DNA from: Adiantum capillus-veneris
Lineage: Eukaryota > Streptophyta > Polypodiopsida > Polypodiales > Pteridaceae
Reading direction: 5' to 3'
Assembly: GCA_014529385.2 (NCBI GenBank)
Contig: CM043944.1
Location: 63,514,248-63,578,247 of the forward strand
Length of the DNA stretch: 64,000 bases
The position numbers and the translations under genes were made by a program. Below the pieces are notes generated by a model. It was not told the DNA's origin, did not search any database, and was given only the letters and a program-made list of their open reading frames with translations. This document shows, in pieces, positions 23,746 to 35,525 of this stretch (position 1 is its first letter; every line of letters begins with the position of its first letter).

Positions 23746-24094
23746 ATATGTACAAGATATTAGCAAAAGGCCTATTTGGTGCCACACTACGCCTTGCTTG
23801 CACAACGGGATAGGGAGTATTTTTAGAATCTCACTATCCCCTCATGTTGTGTGGGTCATTTTTGAAACAATTTGGTGCCACATTACCCCAGGATAGGGGG
23901 TTAGTTTTAGAATCTCATTACCCCAATCATGACATGTGGGTTATTTGCATTCACAGATTCACCTTTCCTGCCTAATATAGATGTCTTTTTATATAGAGAT
24001 CTATTAAGCATATTGGACCCAAGCATAGTCACAAAATTTTTACAATATATGACACTTGTAACTTTTAAAAGCTATATTATTTGAAACTTTTGAA
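23746..24094. other. spacer with a short direct repeat
   Basis: GGTGCCACA-TAC and GGGAGT/GGGGGTTAGTTTTAGAATCTCA-TA blocks occur twice between 23780 and 23930. No gene. Confidence 0.6.
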
Positions 24095-24291
24095 ATCACA
24101 AATGAGTCGGAAATGCCCAAAAACCCCGAAAACGACTGGCTATATGCCTCGTTCTGACACCCGGAGAGGTCGGTATGGCCAAAAAAGGCTCCGGAGGCCT
24201 TTTTTGGCCATACCGACCTCTCCGGGTGTCAGAACGAAGCATATAGCCAGTCGTTTTCGGGGTTTTTGGGCATTTCGAACTCATCTGTGAT
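24095..24291. repeat. 197-bp near-perfect hairpin
   Basis: The left arm begins ATCACAAATGAGT and the right arm ends ACTCATCTGTGAT. The arms stay almost completely complementary down to a TCCGGA centre near 24193, so the whole element is a palindrome with virtually no loop. It is more GC-rich than its surroundings. Open frames on both strands give almost the same peptide, as expected of a palindrome. Candidate MITE, foldback element or long-hairpin small-RNA source. Confidence 0.95.
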
Positions 24292-25309
24292 GTTAAAATT
24301 TTGTCATTTTTCTCTATTTGAAAGTTGTAATTTTAAGTTGAGTCAAAATAGCTGAAGCAACAAAGTTTTATTAACATGGCTTAAAGGCAAAGGGACTCTG
24401 GAGGGTGATGAAGATTCTAATAATGATGGTCCATGCCAATGGTTTCTAGATTTCATGTTATAGGATCATGGTCACATGGAAGTCTACATAGAAGAGTGAA
24501 AAAAATTCAAGCTCAAGTTTGATCTCACACAAATGTTAGAATAGTTAAAGGGAAACTTGTCTTAGGAGTTATAGATGAGTAAAATGATTGTGTGGCAAAG
24601 GGGAGATAAAGTGTTAATCCTGATGCTGCAATGCTAGAGGAACATATGTTGTAAATTTACAAGGTATTATATTGTGAAAATGAATGTTTTGCAAGGAGAT
24701 TGAAAGTAAATTTACAAGGAGATTTAAAGTAAATTTACAAGCAGTTATATTGTTAAAATGATAGTCTTTTGCAAGGAATGATATTGTAACTTTGAATCTA
24801 AATAGTCTCCTCCTTGGAAGGATTGTGATGTTCACAGCAAGGTGGTTGTTGTTGGCTCTTTGATCTCATTCTCTATAATTGCCTCCCTTGGTATCGACTT
24901 AGTTATTTTAGTGCATTGCTTCTTCTTTGTCATCCTCCATTTCTTGTTGATATGAAAAATGAAGTTTGTGCTTGATAATGTGACTTCTGAGAAAACTAAG
25001 TGAATCTTTTAGCTTTCAAACCTCCTGTTGAAGAATCCTGCAAAACATTTTCTGTACTTTTAGAAATAGTTGGATCAATCTCCAAATGCAGATGGCCACC
25101 ATGGAAATCGATTTATGAAAGTAAGGCTTCAAATTTTTCTATTTACCTTCGAGTTTGTGGATCAACAGGATACAAGTTGACTTCTGTCCATATCCATTTG
25201 CTTGCTTCGTTGGCTTTGTAATGCTTGAGCTCGGACGCCTGCAACCTTTGATACACAACCCTCGCGGTTTCTTACACTTGGTTGAGCTTGATTTTCATAT
25301 GGAACAACT
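24292..25309. other. spacer, no gene
   Basis: Short TAAATTTACAAG-type repeats lie between about 24650 and 24770. Nothing else recognised on either strand. Confidence 0.55.
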
Positions 25310-25600
25310 TAATGAGTTTCTAGGCAGAGTGCAAATGGTGAAAAAGCTTGTGAGGCTGAAGGGAGCTTCTAACCAGAGCAAAACTAGTGAGTTTGGAAAA
25401 CTTGTGAGACTAAATTGAGCTTCTAGGAAGAGCAAGACTAGTGAGAAAATTTGGAAATCTTGTGAGGGTGACGAGAGAAAAATGGTTTCCATGCAGAGTA
25501 GAAATGATGGGAAAACTTTTGAGGTTGAAGCGAGCTTGTGGCCGAGTAAAACTAGTGAGAAAAATTGGAAAGCTTGTGAGGGTGAAGAGAACAGAATACA
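25310..25600. repeat. degenerate tandem repeats of about 50-65 bp
   Basis: About five imperfect units built from AGAGCAAAACTAGTGAG, TTGGAAA-CTTGTGAG and TGAAG-GAGCTT. Their age is indicated by heavy divergence. Minus-strand Phe/Ser/Leu frames here come from the repeats. Confidence 0.75.
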
Positions 25601-25840
25601 CCTTTTTATGTACAGAATAATTTCAACTAGCACTTAGTGTATCCTTGTGTGTTTTCTTGGAGATTTGTGAGCTCCAAGGAAATCTAAATAGATGTTATCC
25701 CTGCTGCTCAAAACACTTGCAACGAAAACTGTGTATGCATTGAAGATGCATTTCCTTGATCGGTCCTTCTTAGTCAAATCCACCTTTTGGTTCACGTGGT
25801 GGAGGAGATAGCTATATGTGGAGTAGTGCACGCATGATGT

Positions 25841-27215
25841 ATGTTCTTCTTAGAGAGATTTTTAAAGACTCTCAAAGATTTTGTGCGGCTACGATCTCAA
25901 CCAGAGGCATGCATGGCCGAAGGGTGGATTGTTCAAGAGGCATTTGTTTACATATCAGAGTATTTGGCTCAAGTCGATCCTTCAATGCCTCACATGTGGT
26001 CAGACGAGGAAGATGCAAGGATGACTTCATACTTGACAAGTGGAAAGGGAAAACTACTTAACATGGATATGAATCTATCGTGAGTGGTCGATAACTTTTG
26101 CACTCTCAATGCAAAGATTATGACCAAGTGGGTTGACTTGTGGATAATGGCAAAGGCCAGGCGTTTTCAAGAGAGGGAAGCATGGAAACAAGCACATGGA
26201 GGAAGGAGGGCACCCCCAATGCCTAGACACCTTGCATGTTTCCCAGGTATCATTAGTGCATAGTGGATTCATGAGAGAATGACTGAGGCAAAAGCGCGCG
26301 GAGAAGACATCACCAACAAAGAATGGGAGTATGCATGAGGCTGCATACCAAAGGTAGAGTACTCATATACCTAAACCATATTGTCTCGCTATTCCTTGAA
26401 ATTATCTTTAATATGTATTTGTGATAAATTAGTATATTTATCTATTTTGTAGTGCCTTTCCTTTAACTCTATGTAGTCAAAGGGTCGTCACTTTCGTACG
26501 CACCATATTGACAAGAGTAGAACCACCATGGATTGTGCCATCATGGGCAACTATAACACAGACGCTGATGAAGCCAGGTACTATGGAACTATTGAAAGGA
26601 TACTAAAGGTTAATTTTAGAAACTTTTGTAGCTTCATCTTTGAGTGCAAGTGGTTTGCAAATGTGTCTAGTCGACATGATAATGGCCTCTACATGGTGGA
26701 CTTTAGGGTGCATCACACAGGGAGGTATGATACTTTAGTTTTACCACGCAATTGTGAGCTAGTGAGTGATATGTACCTTTTTTATTCTTATTTACTTGTA
26801 GCGTTAGTTATACCAATGTTATTCACTTTGAGGTTCTATTTTATAGGTCATCTATATCCCAGCAATCCACCAACCAAAACACTGGTTCGTATTTCTTGTA
26901 ACACCTCGAGGGAGAACCATTTTTTCCACTAATGAAGTGGAGACTATCTTCGACCCTCTTCCACGTCCGACTTTGGATGAGGTGGAAACAGAGGAGCGGG
27001 AGGTCGAGGAATCAAGTCCGGCGGTAGCAAGTCTTAGCGAGGATGATTGTCATGATGATGAAGATGATGAGATGGAGGATGACGAACTCGAAGATGATGA
27101 AGCTAGCAATGCATCCACAAACAACAATTCCACTCCTCTATTTGTTGATTTAGGAGCCATGGGCTTAGAATTGGATGATGCTTCATGTAGAGATTGTTTG
27201 GAAGATGATTCATAA
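25841..27215 (+). pseudogene. CACTA (En/Spm) transposon protein, C-terminal part, decayed
   Basis: At 25841-26060 the frame reads FLERFLKTLKDFVR...EACMAEGWIVQEA, matching the conserved ending of the DUF4218 domain of CACTA TNP2-type proteins. About 26110-26350 continues with PMPRHLACFPGI and WIHERMTEAKARGEDI, but with stops. At 26470-26761 a DUF4216 domain follows (RYYGTIERILKVNF, FECKWF, YMVDFRV). A GT-AG intron at 26762-26846 joins CEL to VIYIPAIHQPKHWFV in frame, the usual end of DUF4216. The final exon (26847-27215) is strongly acidic and ends at a stop. The transposase catalytic core lies upstream and is missing. Confidence 0.85.
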
Positions 27216-27374
27216 ACATTTTGCAGTTATGAAGTTTTTTGGTCGTTTAATCCATTCACCTCTCTTTCCCTCCTCTTCCTCTCTTTAGATTTGCGAATAT
27301 GCTCAATTATGTTAATCAATTGCCAATGATTATTTTAGTTGTAACCAAGTGTAATCTTATATCCTCTGCCTCCT

Positions 27375-27422
<48 letters not shown>

Positions 27423-27893
27423 CTCTTCTTTTTTAAATTTGAAAATTATATACAATATTCTTTAATTTTTATTGAGAGGAGGGAAACACCAAAATTTGAA
27501 GGGGGGGGGAGGGGTTAAGCCAGAATTTGAAAGTTTAGGCGCCAAATTTGGGCAGCGGATATAATGACGATAATGAGTATGGTAATAATAGTGGATAATT
27601 TTTGCAAGCAGTTAGGTGTAGGGTACTACATCACTTCTCTACATCTCTTGTATATTAGCTTGTATAGTAGCTTCTCTCCCACTTAAAGTACCACATTGGA
27701 CTTTAAGTGGGAGGTTGTTGGGGTATAAAGCCCAATGTGGTCGCCCAGGTAAGTGGGCACGCCGCCAGGTATGTACACATATTCTTTTGTTAAAACCTAA
27801 TAAGAACTCACTATGTACACATATTCTTTTGTTAAAACCTAATAAGAACTCACTATGCTCTACACATTATAGTAGAGCGAGTTCACCATATCG
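27216..27893. other. spacer with (CT)n and a 42-bp tandem duplication
   Basis: A (CT)n tract lies at about 27379-27418. At 27680-27740 ACCACATTGGACTTTAAGTGGG and a nearby CCCAATGTGG resemble LTR or inverted-repeat remains. The 42-bp unit ATGTACACATATTCTTTTG occurs at 27771 and 27813 with no visible change. No gene. Confidence 0.7.
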
Positions 27894-29760
27894 TCATGCT
27901 CTTCTTCTCGCACTCTCTCTCGCATCGCACTTCCGCTCGTACTCCTTCAAGATGAAGCGTAGAGAACCATTATTCAGAATTGTGAACCACCTGTTTAAGC
28001 ATGGAGCACAAGAAGGCTCCAAAATCCCCATTTTGATATTTTCATTTAATAGCTCTACTAACTTTGGCAAATGAGCCTTTGGAATCGGAATAGGCCGCAG
28101 ATTCCAAGGCACATGAGGTATTGTAAAAATTACCATAGGAGCTACAATAGAAGGATCAACACATCCTATCTCATGTGGCTCAAATGCAAAAGACTTACCA
28201 TGCTTTGAGAGCATTTCTTTAAAGCACTTTGTCTCCTCCTGTGACAAAAACGCCTCGCAGCCAATTTGCAACTCTTGAAAAGACTCCTTTGTGAAGGTGT
28301 GCACAATCTTTTTAGGATTCCTCAAACTTGGTTGCAAAGAAGCCTACTCAATCTTTTTCCTGTTGTTGGGTGGTAAGGGTGAAGCTATTGGTTTCACCTT
28401 CTTTGTTACTATTGGCCGCAGATTCCAAGGCACATGAGGTATTGTAAAAATTACCATAGGAGCTACAATAGAAGGATCAACACATCCTATCTCATGTGGC
28501 TCAAATGCAAAAGACTTACCTCCATTCCTTGTTACCAAGGAGCCTGTTGAGAAAGTTTCACCTATTTTTGGATCAAGCGAGACCCTTTTTCTTTTTGTAT
28601 CACTACAATCCCGCTTTACAATGGTACTTGGCCAAAACCCAACATTTCCCTATGATCATGAAACTCTTTTCTCACCTTTTGAAGAGGATGATCTCTGAGG
28701 TTGTAATGATTTCTTGGATGGTTTACACAAACTGTGAGAAATTGAATAGCATGTTTACCATCTTTGCTTCATATCCTGGCATAAGGTAAACCATCATCCA
28801 TTACCTTTGTTTCCATTCAAACTCCCACAATGTAGGGTTGTCCAAGGATAAGATGATATGAAGATGTGTCTTTTATAAAGAAGTTTTGTTCAACCTTTAC
28901 ATCACCTATTGTTACCTTTACACTTGGACATGCTTGCTGCATACAATTCACCTGATGAATTGCTTGCCACTTTGATCATCCAACCATGTTCTATGTCCAT
29001 TAGCCATTTACATTTGTTGTAAAGACTTTTTGACATTATATTTGTTTCAAAACCATGTTCAATTAAGGCAACAAATGGTTCTTCAAGATCACCTACCTTG
29101 CTCAATGTTAATGTAGTAGCCAGTGCCCAATGGCTTCTAGAATAGTGGCTCCTAGGAATACTTTGAGATTCTTCCCCATCATTAGCAAATTTCACTTGCC
29201 TTACATTCCAAGAAGACTAGTAGAATCCCACCATAGCTTCATCACCTTGCTTAGCATTCACTTGTACTCCTTGTGTCTTCACAGTATCGCTTTCAGCTTG
29301 TGGGCGAATAGACTCTCCAAGTGTTTGCTTCTTTCTCTTGATGATGTCAATAACTTCTTCATGGAACTCACTCTTGGCTATGCCAAGAACCTCACCCAAA
29401 GTAAACTCAACCTTGCTATTCAAAATCATCTCCTCTAGAACTTTCTTCAAGTCTGTAGCAAGCTCAATGTCAGATTTTAGTTTGTAAGCTGGTCCTTTTG
29501 GCTTACCTTTTGTTGGGTCCTTCTTCTTTCCTGTTGTAGATTCCTCCATGGTCACTTCTGGTGAAGGTGCCTCTTGTGTTGGTGGTGCTCACAAAGGTGC
29601 TGCATCATTCCTCCCTCCACTTAGTAGGTCTTTTTGAAGGCCTGTCAACACCATTTTCACACCTAATCTTGTCTTTTCTACAATGGCTTCATGACTTTGG
29701 CAGTTTGTAATGTAGACAGACATTGAATCCACTGGATCACTGTGCACTGTTACTGGGCAA
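27894..29760 (-). pseudogene. outer Ty3/gypsy element: gag tail, protease and start of RT
   Basis: Downstream half of the gypsy element whose gag lies at 52326-53540, separated by the nested array. Read from the right: CQSHEAIVEKTRLGVKMVL up to 29589, a lysine-rich spacer and ELATDLKKVLEEMILNSKVEF (29555-29217). Next comes a retropepsin-like region (29195-28902, ALIEHGFETNIMSKSLY). The pre-RT and RT entry come last (28340-27894, EIGCVDPSIVAPMVIF...IPKAHLPKLVELLNENIKMGILEPS). The protease has Glu where Asp is expected and Gly-Phe instead of Gly-Ser after it, so it is dead. RT is cut off at 27894. An internal duplication is listed separately. Confidence 0.85.
28091..28520 (-). repeat. 110-bp direct duplication inside the outer gypsy element
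   Basis: Positions 28091-28199 and 28412-28520 are almost identical and encode the same KSFAFEPHEIGCVDPS segment. The second copy is followed by different sequence. This is a non-tandem duplication with about 212 bases between, produced after the element inserted or by template switching. Confidence 0.9.
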
Positions 29761-30909
29761 TGTGAGCGGGATGGAAACACACAGAACGCCTCTATAACGA
29801 CCCGACACACACACTTGGGAAGATACACACACACACACACACTATGGGGCACCACTTTGATTACACAACATCCCTGGCCGAGACAGGGAACACACCTATG
29901 GAGTGAGAGGAGAGAGACTATCCACTTGCCCACTCCACACAGAGACACACACACACACACACACCCAAAAAACTCAGATCAAAGGAGGAGAAATTCTGAT
30001 ATTTAGATACAAATGAGCTTGGACCAACACTAATGGGAAAAATAGCTCACACAGTATGAGTAAAATAAGCCAAATACAATCAAAAACTGGAGCTGAAGCT
30101 TCGCTCATAGGAGAAAATTACAGATCCAAAACAACAGAAAACTAGTGGAAATTTGGCAAAATGGTCAGCTCCATCGTGTCCGGAACAGCCCAAAACCCCA
30201 GTCTACAATGTCAAAGTGCTCAAATCCGACCTCAGATGAGCAGTTTACAGCAAAAACAGACTCCAAAAACCCCAAAACCACACCTACGGCTGTTCCTCCT
30301 CTCTTCTCCATGTTTTTTCTGGTCTTCTCTCAGTTGTTTTAGTTCCCACACTTAGATTTATTAGTTGGGCACCCTTGGCCTTTTAGATGACCTCAAACGG
30401 ACCCCAAACATGCCAAAAATTGACCTCGCAGTGAATAGTTGTCACCCTGCTAAATCCATGCGCACACCTGGCACTCAACTTTTTTCAATAATGCATCCCG
30501 CCACCACGTGAAGTGGCCCCAAAATATGGTCCTCATAATGACCTTTCTGCATAGTTATCACAAGAAAACACCCACGTTGTGTTCGTAGTTACCCACGTGC
30601 AAATATTGACCCCATTCGGCCCCCTGACGCCACTATATGCTATCTGACGCACTCGCTTACCTCATGTCATCGGCCCGTGGATAGCTTCCTTGAGAAGTTT
30701 TACATGCTACCAACTCCTCATTATTATAGAAAAAACACACTGGTACTAGTAACGATGAAAATCGATGCACTATGTACATGTTGTCCTACATGTACACATG
30801 TGGGCCCCACGTAACCACCTGGCTTTGGAAAATGGGCAATCCTTTATTTGATGCACCATGTATGTGTATGTACATATGCGCAATCCCTTGCTCCAAAAAA
30901 CTCCTAACA
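29761..30909 (-). repeat. LTR 1 of the array (3' end of the array)
   Basis: Starts TGTGAGCGGG on the plus strand and ends CTCCTAACA, i.e. TGTTAGGAG...CTCACA on the element strand. Contains CA-rich tracts near 29825 and 29945. An AATAAA on the element strand at about 30350 is a possible poly(A) signal. On the element strand a purine-rich AGGGGATGGGAAAA tract directly precedes it. Confidence 0.88.
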
Positions 30910-30982
30910 TAATTTTCCCATCCCCTAGCCTACTAGAGATACTCATTCCACCTGGATCCCACACAAAAACACTTGGCATTCC

Positions 30983-33299
30983 TTATATCAAAAGGTTCAT
31001 CAAGCTTCCCCCTGGTTCCCAAGGAAAACATGTAGAGATGCCATATATCAACTTTGCACCAATAAAACCATGAATTACTTTGGCATTGACATACATGTCC
31101 CAATATATCTCCTTCTCCATAGTTGAGAGGTCTCCACTGATCATCTGTGTCATCAATTCTTGCTTCTTTGATAATTCGACCTTGGTTTCAATCAGCCCTT
31201 CAATCACTTCATAAGGCCCTTCATTTTCATCTTCTACCTCATTTGCAAATGCAACTAAACGAGACTCCTGGATTCCTTTGTCCATCAAAATAAATGCAAC
31301 ATCAGCATCCTCATCAGTGCTGGTAGTGCTATCACTGTCCTCATTAGTCACTGTAGAATAGTCTTCATCACTAGACTCATCCTCATCTTCATAAAGCTCT
31401 TCCAATCGTTTCCTTGTGTCCATAATATAAAGCTTCTTGGCACCTGTTTTTCCATAGAGGCTAATTGTACCACGTCTCCAAACCTGAACAGCTCCCACTG
31501 CACGTAACCATGGTCTGCCTAGTATAATAGGATATGCTCCCAATCCTGCTGGCATCACATGAAAATCAACCACCACCTTTGCATCATACGCCTCCTCTTC
31601 TAAGCTTTTTACAACACCCAAACATTTTGCTTTCTGATGGTTTGCCAATCTGATCCAGAAACCTGACACCCCAGTCACTATAAGACCCATCTTGTCAGCG
31701 CATGAGTGTGTTATGACACATATTTGGGCTCCGCCATCAACATAACCTTGTCCTAGATTTTTTCTTTTGTGCCACACATCTACTGTTGGACAAATGGCTG
31801 GTAGCTCATCCATCGCCAACACCTTTATTGAACCTCTCTTTGGCTCTTTCTCCATTGGGTTAACAATCCTCTTCCATTGTCGCTTTAGCTTAGGCAGCAT
31901 CTCTATAAGCTATCCAAAAGGAACATCTGCCTTCCTGCTTGCCAGATCCTGCTTCAAGTCATAGCTTAATTGCCGATCCCCTAGTGTAAAATGTGCAACA
32001 TGAAACTTCCGACGAGCTCTCCCTTTTCTCTTGGCCTTCACATCCTCGCCTTCATGACTCTTTCCCTTCTTCTTACTAGGACTTGGGGCACTTCTTCCTT
32101 CCTTTTCCTTTGTGGTCCTCTTCCCAATAGGCATCACTAATGTATCCTCTAGCTTTGATGCCTTCTCCAAGGTGACTACACTGATCACTTTTTTCTTTCC
32201 CTTTTCCTCCTGGGTTAATCCATTGGTTCCTACATCTCCCTTAACTTCGATGCCATAATCATTTGACCTAGTTAGCATCTATCTTTGCTACAGATACATG
32301 TCTCCCACCATCCTTGGTGGCTTATCACATTGCGGGCTGATGTAACCCAACTCTCCACAATTATAGCATGTGGGCGTCTGCCTCCAGTACCTACCATTTG
32401 CTTTGTCCAACACCATCCATAGGCCTTTCTTCACCTCTTCGCTGATTTTCAAACCTCCCTCGACCTCGATTATTTCCCACTTGACCAAGCATGTTTAGGC
32501 TTAGATTCTTCATCAAATCTACCACTTGCCTCATGTCTGGCCTTAACCCATCATCTTGCACTGTTGTAGTGACCACTGCTGGCATAACCTGAGGAGTAAC
32601 AGAAACCACTGGTTCATGATGAACCCGACCTTGCGAAGAATCCATAGGTTAAAATTCAGACCTCATGGGCAAAGACTCCAGCCCTAACTAGATCATTTTC
32701 CTCAACTTCCACTCTTTGTTCCTTGCTACCTCTAGTGCATCTTCATATGTCCTAGGCTTCTTTAGCTCCACTCTCCAACGTATATTCTCCCAAAGACCAG
32801 CCAAGAACCTGTCCTTCTTCATCATGACAGGCGGGGATACTTGTGGTGCTAAGGCCGTGCACATCCGCTCCCATGCCAATGAAAACTTACATATGTACGC
32901 ATCTACTGTCTCACCTTCCTTTTGCACCAAAGCCTATACTTCTTGCCACACTTTGTCAGGATCTTCTATCTTCACAAACTCTAATACCAATCCATGCCTC
33001 AGATTGTCCCAACTCAATCTTACGAGTGGATCAACCCCACGCAACTCCTCTTCAAATGCTTTGGACCAAACTCGTGCATCACTCTTCAAACAGATTTGGA
33101 GAAGACGTAACATCTGCGTTGGGTCATGAATCTGTTTGCTAATGCAGGCAACCTCTATCTTTTCCAAAAAGTCTTCCAAATATTCACCACTTCTTCCATG
33201 AGACTCCGGATAAGAGAAAGTTATGGCTACCCAAATTACGATGCTTTGAGAACCCCTTCGAACAAACGTGCAAGAACCCAAAACATTTGACTGACTCAA
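30983..33299 (-). pseudogene. interior A: gag-CCHC-aspartic protease
   Basis: Read from the right: gag (33299-32934, EDFLEKIEVACISKQ and LRLLQICLKSDARVW; 32930-32688, VDAYICKFSLAWERM and FLAGLWENIRWRVELKKPRTYEDAL), then the knuckle region (32645-32288, CYNCGELGYISPQC). A lysine-rich linker follows (32278-31910). The protease frame (31900-30983) has GYVDGGAQICVITHSC as active site and YPIILGRPWLRAVGA as flap/end motif, then an acidic Asp/Glu/Ser tail. In this copy the knuckle His is replaced by Tyr. Stops or shifts separate the pieces. No RT follows; the LTR begins 74 bases after the last stop. Confidence 0.85.
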
Positions 33300-34254
33300 T
33301 TCCCAGAAACTTCAATGGAGCTCAACTTCAGATAAGGACAAACACATGCACATCAAATGAGTTTTCGTAGTTGATCATTGGAATTACAACAGGTAAAGGA
33401 CATTCCAGTATCTCCCTTAATCTTCTTGGCCCGAACATAAAGACTATGCAATGCTAGAAAAAAATCTTCCTAGACACATGAACATTTATCTGGATTCTTT
33501 GAGTTAAATGAAAAGGAGTGAATTGAGGTCCATTTTGATCATCCATTAAAGCCAACCATGAAGCTCTCAAGAAAGCACACCTGTCTTATCCTCTGATTTA
33601 GCCAAAATTTTAGCAGCATAACAACATAAATGGCTCAAAAGACCAAAAATCAAGCCATCACACTTTGAAAAAATTTTGGCAAAGTTTCCCCACAAGTAGA
33701 GCAGTGTGAGCCCAAAATATAGACTGTCTATGTATGCATAAACTGCCAACAATAGACCCCAAGCATCAATTAGGAATCACTAGTACATAGCCTATGGCGA
33801 GGTCGAGAAAAGGGTGCTCCAGCTACCTGTATCATCGAAAGGATCTCCACATTTGAGAATCCCCCAGCTCAATAAAACCTCACGCCATCGACCCTCTTAC
33901 GAAGGCTAATGCAAATCGCCTATAGTCAAGTCTCAGAAATGGTTGGGACTGCCAAATAAAACCAAATATGGCTCCACAAAGGCGTACAATGGCAGTTTCC
34001 CCAAGTAACGTACAATCCAGCAGACAATGCGCTTAAACAGGCGCCAAATGATGCATACCCACAACAACTGCAAGTGACACCAATGCTAGTATATCACTGT
34101 ACTCCATCTACCTGTACCGGTGTAAATCACGCGTACCTGCACCTGTCCCTGTAACCTGTAACCTGTAATCTTGACCTGTAATCCCGAATCTCGAAGCGCG
34201 AAGCTCGAAGCAGAAGGTACTCAAAGAAGATCCTTACGGGGGGCACCAAAAGAA
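33300..34254 (-). other. 5' leader and primer-binding site of interior A
   Basis: Non-coding leader between LTR 2 and gag. On the element strand the LTR end CTCACA is followed by TTCTTTTGGTGCCCCC, a primer-binding site whose TGG pairs with a tRNA CCA end. Next to it are short tandem words (CCTGTAA and CGAAGCT on the plus strand, about 34145-34212), which recur at the same place in the other interiors. Confidence 0.75.
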
Positions 34255-35404
34255 TGTGAGCGGGATAGAAAGAAACAGAACGCCTCTATAACCACCGGAC
34301 ACACACTCTTGGGAAGATAAACACACAAACACTTTGGGGCACCACTCGGCTTACACAACACCCCTGACGGAGACAGGAAACACACCTATGGAGTGAGAGG
34401 AGAGAGACTATCCACTTGCCCACTCCACACAGACACACACACACACACACATACACACCCAAAAAACTCAGCTCAAAAGAGGAGAAATTCTGATATTTCG
34501 ATACAAATGAGCTTGGACCAACACCAATGGGGCAAATAGCTCTCACAGTATGAGTAAAATAAGGCAGATACAATCACAAACTGGAGCAGAAGCTTCGCTC
34601 ATAGGAGAAACTTACATAGCCAAAACAATAGAAAAATAGTGAGGAATTTAGCAAAATGGATAGTGCCATCACGTCCGGAACGGCCCAAAACCCTAGTCTA
34701 CAATGTCAAAGTGCTCAAATCCGACCTTGGATGAGCAGTTTACGGCAATCACAGGCTCCAAAAACCCCAAAAACACACCTACGGCAGTTCCTCCTCTCTT
34801 CTCCACGTTTTTTCTGGTCTTCTCTCAGTTTTTTCAGTTTCGACACTTAGATTTATTAGTTGGGCACCCTCGGCCTTTTAGATGACCTCAAACGGACCCC
34901 GAACAGGCCAAAAACTGACCTCGCAGTACATAGTTGTCACCCTGCTGCATCCATGCGCACACCTGGCACTCAACTTTTTTCAATAATGCATCTTGCCACC
35001 ACGTGAAGTGGCCCCAAAACATGGTCCTCATAATGAAATTTCTGCATAATTATCACAAGAAAACACCCACGTTGTGTTCGTAGTTATCCACGTGCAAATA
35101 TTTACCCCATTCGGCCCCCTCACGCCACTATATGCCATCTGACGCACTCACTTACCTCATGTCGTCGGCCCGCGAATAGCTTCCTCGAGAAGTTTTACGC
35201 GCTACCAACTCCTCATTATTATAGAAAAAACACAGTGGTACTAGTAACGATGAAAATCGATGCACTATGTACATGTTGTCCTACCTGTACACATGTGGGC
35301 CCCACGTAACCACCTGGCTTTCGAAAATGGGCAATCCTTTATTTGATGCACCATGTATGTGTATGTACATATGCGCAGTCCCTTGCTCCAAAAAAATCCT
35401 GACA
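34255..35404 (-). repeat. LTR 2 of the array
   Basis: Same ends and internal order as LTR 1 (TGTGAGCGGG to ATCCTGACA on the plus strand). It serves both interiors A and B, which is the mark of an array formed by recombination. Confidence 0.88.
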
Positions 35405-35525
35405 TAATTTGCCCATCCCCGAGCCTGCTAGAGCATTCATGCTCAGCAGCAACAACACTAGTAGATACTCATTCCACGTGGATCCCACACAAAAACACTT
35501 GGCATTCCTTGCATCAAAAGGTTCA

